Below, piece by piece: positions 1 to 64,000 of a stretch of 64,000 nucleotides of DNA; within the stretch, counting starts at the first letter, position 1; each line of letters opens with the position of its first letter. Source of the stretch: Euglena gracilis. Its lineage: Eukaryota; Euglenida; Euglenophyceae; Euglenales. The notes below the pieces were generated by a model. That model was not told the origin of the DNA, did not search any database, and saw only the letters and a list, made by a program, of their open reading frames with translations. A program made the translations under genes and the position numbers. Location: positions 37,309,703-37,373,702 of the forward strand of contig CP154954.1 in NCBI GenBank assembly GCA_039621445.1, given 5' to 3'.

Positions 1-1
1 T

Positions 2-27
2 GGGGGGACCCTCGCTCGGGTCCCCCC
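2..27. repeat. G/C hairpin at left edge
   Basis: A perfect inverted repeat, GGGGGGACCC then six bases then GGGTCCCCCC, followed by TTAACCCTA-like text. It resembles the G-run termini of other small elements here, so the left edge may cut through one. Bases 28-318 hold AT-rich sequence with a short CCCTAACCCTA tract near 139-147 and no visible gene. Confidence 0.6.
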
Positions 28-318
28 ATGTTTTTAACCCTAGTTGGGCGACTCTTTGGGTTCGCTGTGTACCCTGTAGAGGGAAATATAGCAACGATGA
101 GCGGGACGGTTGCAACCATTGGGGATGAAATCTTGACCCTAACCCTACTCCTTCTAATAACCTCAGAAATTCTCTCGGTATAAGAATATTTTTGAAAAAA
201 AATATTTATGAACAAGTGCATTCCTCCGTAAGAAAAAAACAAACAAGCAGAATCAAGAACAATGAACCATGCTAACAAACCCCAAAAAAACTTGCAACTG
301 AAACTTGAATGCATGTAC

Positions 319-678
319 GTAGGAGGAGGACCGAGATCCTCCTCGAACGTCGTTCGAGGTCGTTCGAGGAGGATCAAAATCCTCCTCGAACGTCGTTCGA
401 GGTCGTTCGAGGAGGATCAAAATCCTCCTCAAACGTCGTTCGAGGTCGTTCGAGGAGGATCAAAATCCTCCTCAAATGTCGTTCGAGGTGGTTCGAGGAG
501 GATCGAAATCCTCCTCGAATGTCGTTCGAGGTCATTCGAGGAGGATCAAAATCCTCCTCGAATGTCGTCCGAGGTCGTTCGAGGAGGATTTTAAGCCCCC
601 CCCCCCTCGAAGAGGGGGGGGCTTAAAAACGTTCGAGGAGGTTCGAGCGCGAACGTTCGAGCTCGAACCTCCTCCTAC
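319..678. repeat. 43-bp tandem hairpin array within an inverted-repeat element
   Basis: About six copies of a 43-bp unit (325-590). Each unit contains AGGAGGAT-4nt-ATCCTCCT and GAACGtcGTTC palindromes, followed by a C-run/G-run hairpin (595-628). The block is bounded by GTAGGAGGAGG at 319 and its complement CCTCCTCCTAC ending at 678. Every strand and frame stays open because the unit lacks stops, which produces artefact ORFs. No coding function is supported. Confidence 0.75.
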
Positions 679-1047
679 TGTTACCCCCCCAAGTTGGCCC
701 CAACAGGCCAGGGGGCCAACTTTGGGGGAAGAGCATGTTGACCCCAACAAGGGGGCAACAAGCTGGGGCCAACAAACAACATTTCTTCGGACATGATGTG
801 GCTTGGGAAAGTACATATTGCAGTGGTCTCCCGGATCTGATTCCGCTTCGGTGGCCACGCAGTGACCCACACAAACAAGGGCTGTCACTGTGTGGCGGTC
901 AGTGTCAGGATGGCAGCAGTGGCCTCCCACCCCAAACAGCACAGGATGGCCTTGGGTGGACCAGAGCATAGCTTTACGGGTCCAACCATCAGCTCCCCCT
1001 CCCCAACGTCTGCAAATCCCAGGCAGGGGTGGGACCCTGGGCTCCAC

Positions 1048-62770
<61,723 letters not shown>

Positions 62771-64000
62771 TCCATAGCACCCTGAACGCCTATGGCACCC
62801 TGAGCCCCCCTCCTCCTGGGAAGGCGAGGCTCTCAGAATCACTGACAAGTCAGCGAGTGAAAAGCCCATCTGAAAACCCCAGAACAGAACAAGTCAGCGG
62901 AACCGCCGGAAGGCTGAAGGAAAGACTGAGGGGGGGGGGGGCAATCAACTGGAACCCTGGACTCTGATTGTGGCACTGAATAAGCTCACAAATAAAGCCC
63001 AAAAAGGCAGCACCTCGAAATGACACTGCACAGCCTGCCCCTTAGCACTTCGTGGACCCCTCGACACCGCGCCAATGATTGGTTGGCCCGAGATAAATCT
63101 TTGTGAATCGAAGAACACATCCACCAACACCATTTTAAAAATCACCCACTCCCTCCAAAGGGAAAACCTTCACATTATTGACAAGAATGCGATGGGGTGG
63201 TTGGAGTTGTCCTCCCGAAGCCCAGCAGTGCTCCCTCCCAGATCCACCATGCTGAAGTTCGGCCGGTCGTCTCTGCTTTGACCACTGGCGCACTTCACAC
63301 GGCGCACACTTCACACAGTGGCAAGCGACGGAGGAAGGCGAAGTCAGTGATGGCATTGCCCGAAATACACGTCCAGACAACAGGAGAGGGGAAGTGTTTC
63401 CATGGTTCCCAAAGTGGGGGACAAACATGGAAATGCAACGGTGTTTTGGTCTCACGTCTGCTGCGAAAAGATAATGGGCAACAGGGGTGGGGGGATGATT
63501 GTCCATTCAAATTGTGACTGCCTGGAAAAGACGGACAAATTAAAAGACAAACAAAAAAATCAGAGATAAAAAAAAAGCGATGAAAATAATGAGATCACAA
63601 AAAGTGATGAAGTGCATTTGTGCTTCAGGATTTGTTGACCACCTGGAGAGGGCTGGACTGAAGTTTTTTGTGCAAAAATGGGCCGGCTTTTTCGGGGTTC
63701 AACAGGTCCACAGCAAAGCCTCCTGAAAAAGAAAGTTTTTTTTCGGGCTTTTCTCGTCTTGCTGAGTTTCCTGCTTAAAAATTGCGACCATTCCAGGATT
63801 TTCTTCCCTCCCGGAAGACACCCCACCAGGGGAGATTCCAGCTGGTGGGTGTGCGGCCGCATCCAGTGGAACCGCAGGCTGACTGACCCAGCCAGGGAGG
63901 GGGTGGGCTGGATGGTGTGTCCGCTGGGAATGCAACCGCCTGGCTGGCTGGCGGCGGCATCCGGCTGGGGGGAAGGGTGCCAGTGGCCGGGCAGCGGCCG
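62771..64000. other. right edge, no gene recognised
   Basis: Mixed sequence. Open frames on the minus strand near 63560-63960 lack exon-like codon bias. The gene's 5' end may lie beyond the window or here unseen. Confidence 0.4.

Noticed and set aside
262-626. Two overlapping 105-110 codon ORFs repeating SSSNVVRG / RRIKILLE
   Set aside because: They translate the 43-bp hairpin satellite, and several frames are equally open.

Overview
The window looks like a piece of a large, repeat-rich nuclear genome, most probably from a euglenid (Euglena-like) protist. That is an inference from gene structure, not from a database match. Coding pieces are short (about 50-200 bp), very GC-rich, end almost every codon in G or C, and lie on the minus strand. 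Many introns between them do not begin with GT or end with AG. Instead they carry CAG at intron positions +4 to +6 and CTG at about -8 to -6, and the bases beside these triplets are complementary, so the two ends can pair. This is the pattern published for euglenid 'nonconventional' introns. Using it, thirteen introns restore an open coiled-coil frame; eleven do so at the exact spacing and two need a one-base shift. Other introns in the same gene are ordinary GT-AG.

Layout: one very large minus-strand gene appears to fill the window, with its 5' side at the right and its 3' side at the left; neither a convincing start nor a stop codon is visible. From 5' to 3': about 62.8-55 kb holds Pro/Ser/Thr/Arg-rich exons (several uncertain); 55.2-50.2 kb holds exons joined by phase-consistent GT-AG introns that encode a PDZ-like domain plus a basic linker; 49.4-38.7 kb holds low-complexity and linker exons; 34.9-1.0 kb holds about 45 exons of almost continuous Ala/Glu/Arg/Leu-rich coiled coil. 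The product would be a long rod-like scaffold with a PDZ-like module near its N-terminal half. I cannot name an ortholog.

The introns are packed with simple repeats (a 1.1-kb TG tract, TA, TC and AAC/GAT tracts) and with inverted-repeat elements that show no transposase. The clearest are: a 4.38-kb element in a TA microsatellite (13871-18250), peppered with GGCGG-4nt-CCGCC hairpins; a 3.37-kb element (35103-38471) with near-perfect terminal inverted repeats, a TTTTTG target duplication and GACCGACGG/CCGTCGGTC hairpins; a hAT-like 0.8-kb element (29490-30292); a 456-bp element with an 8-bp duplication (41095-41550); a TTGCGC-4nt-GCGCAA palindrome cluster (42.05-43.97 kb); and several small MITE-like families, three of them present twice. 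Each larger element has its own private palindrome repeated many times. Many of the striking poly-G/poly-C tracts are the paired termini of such small elements.

I saw no rRNA, tRNA, CRISPR array, bacterial operon, virus or recognisable transposase.
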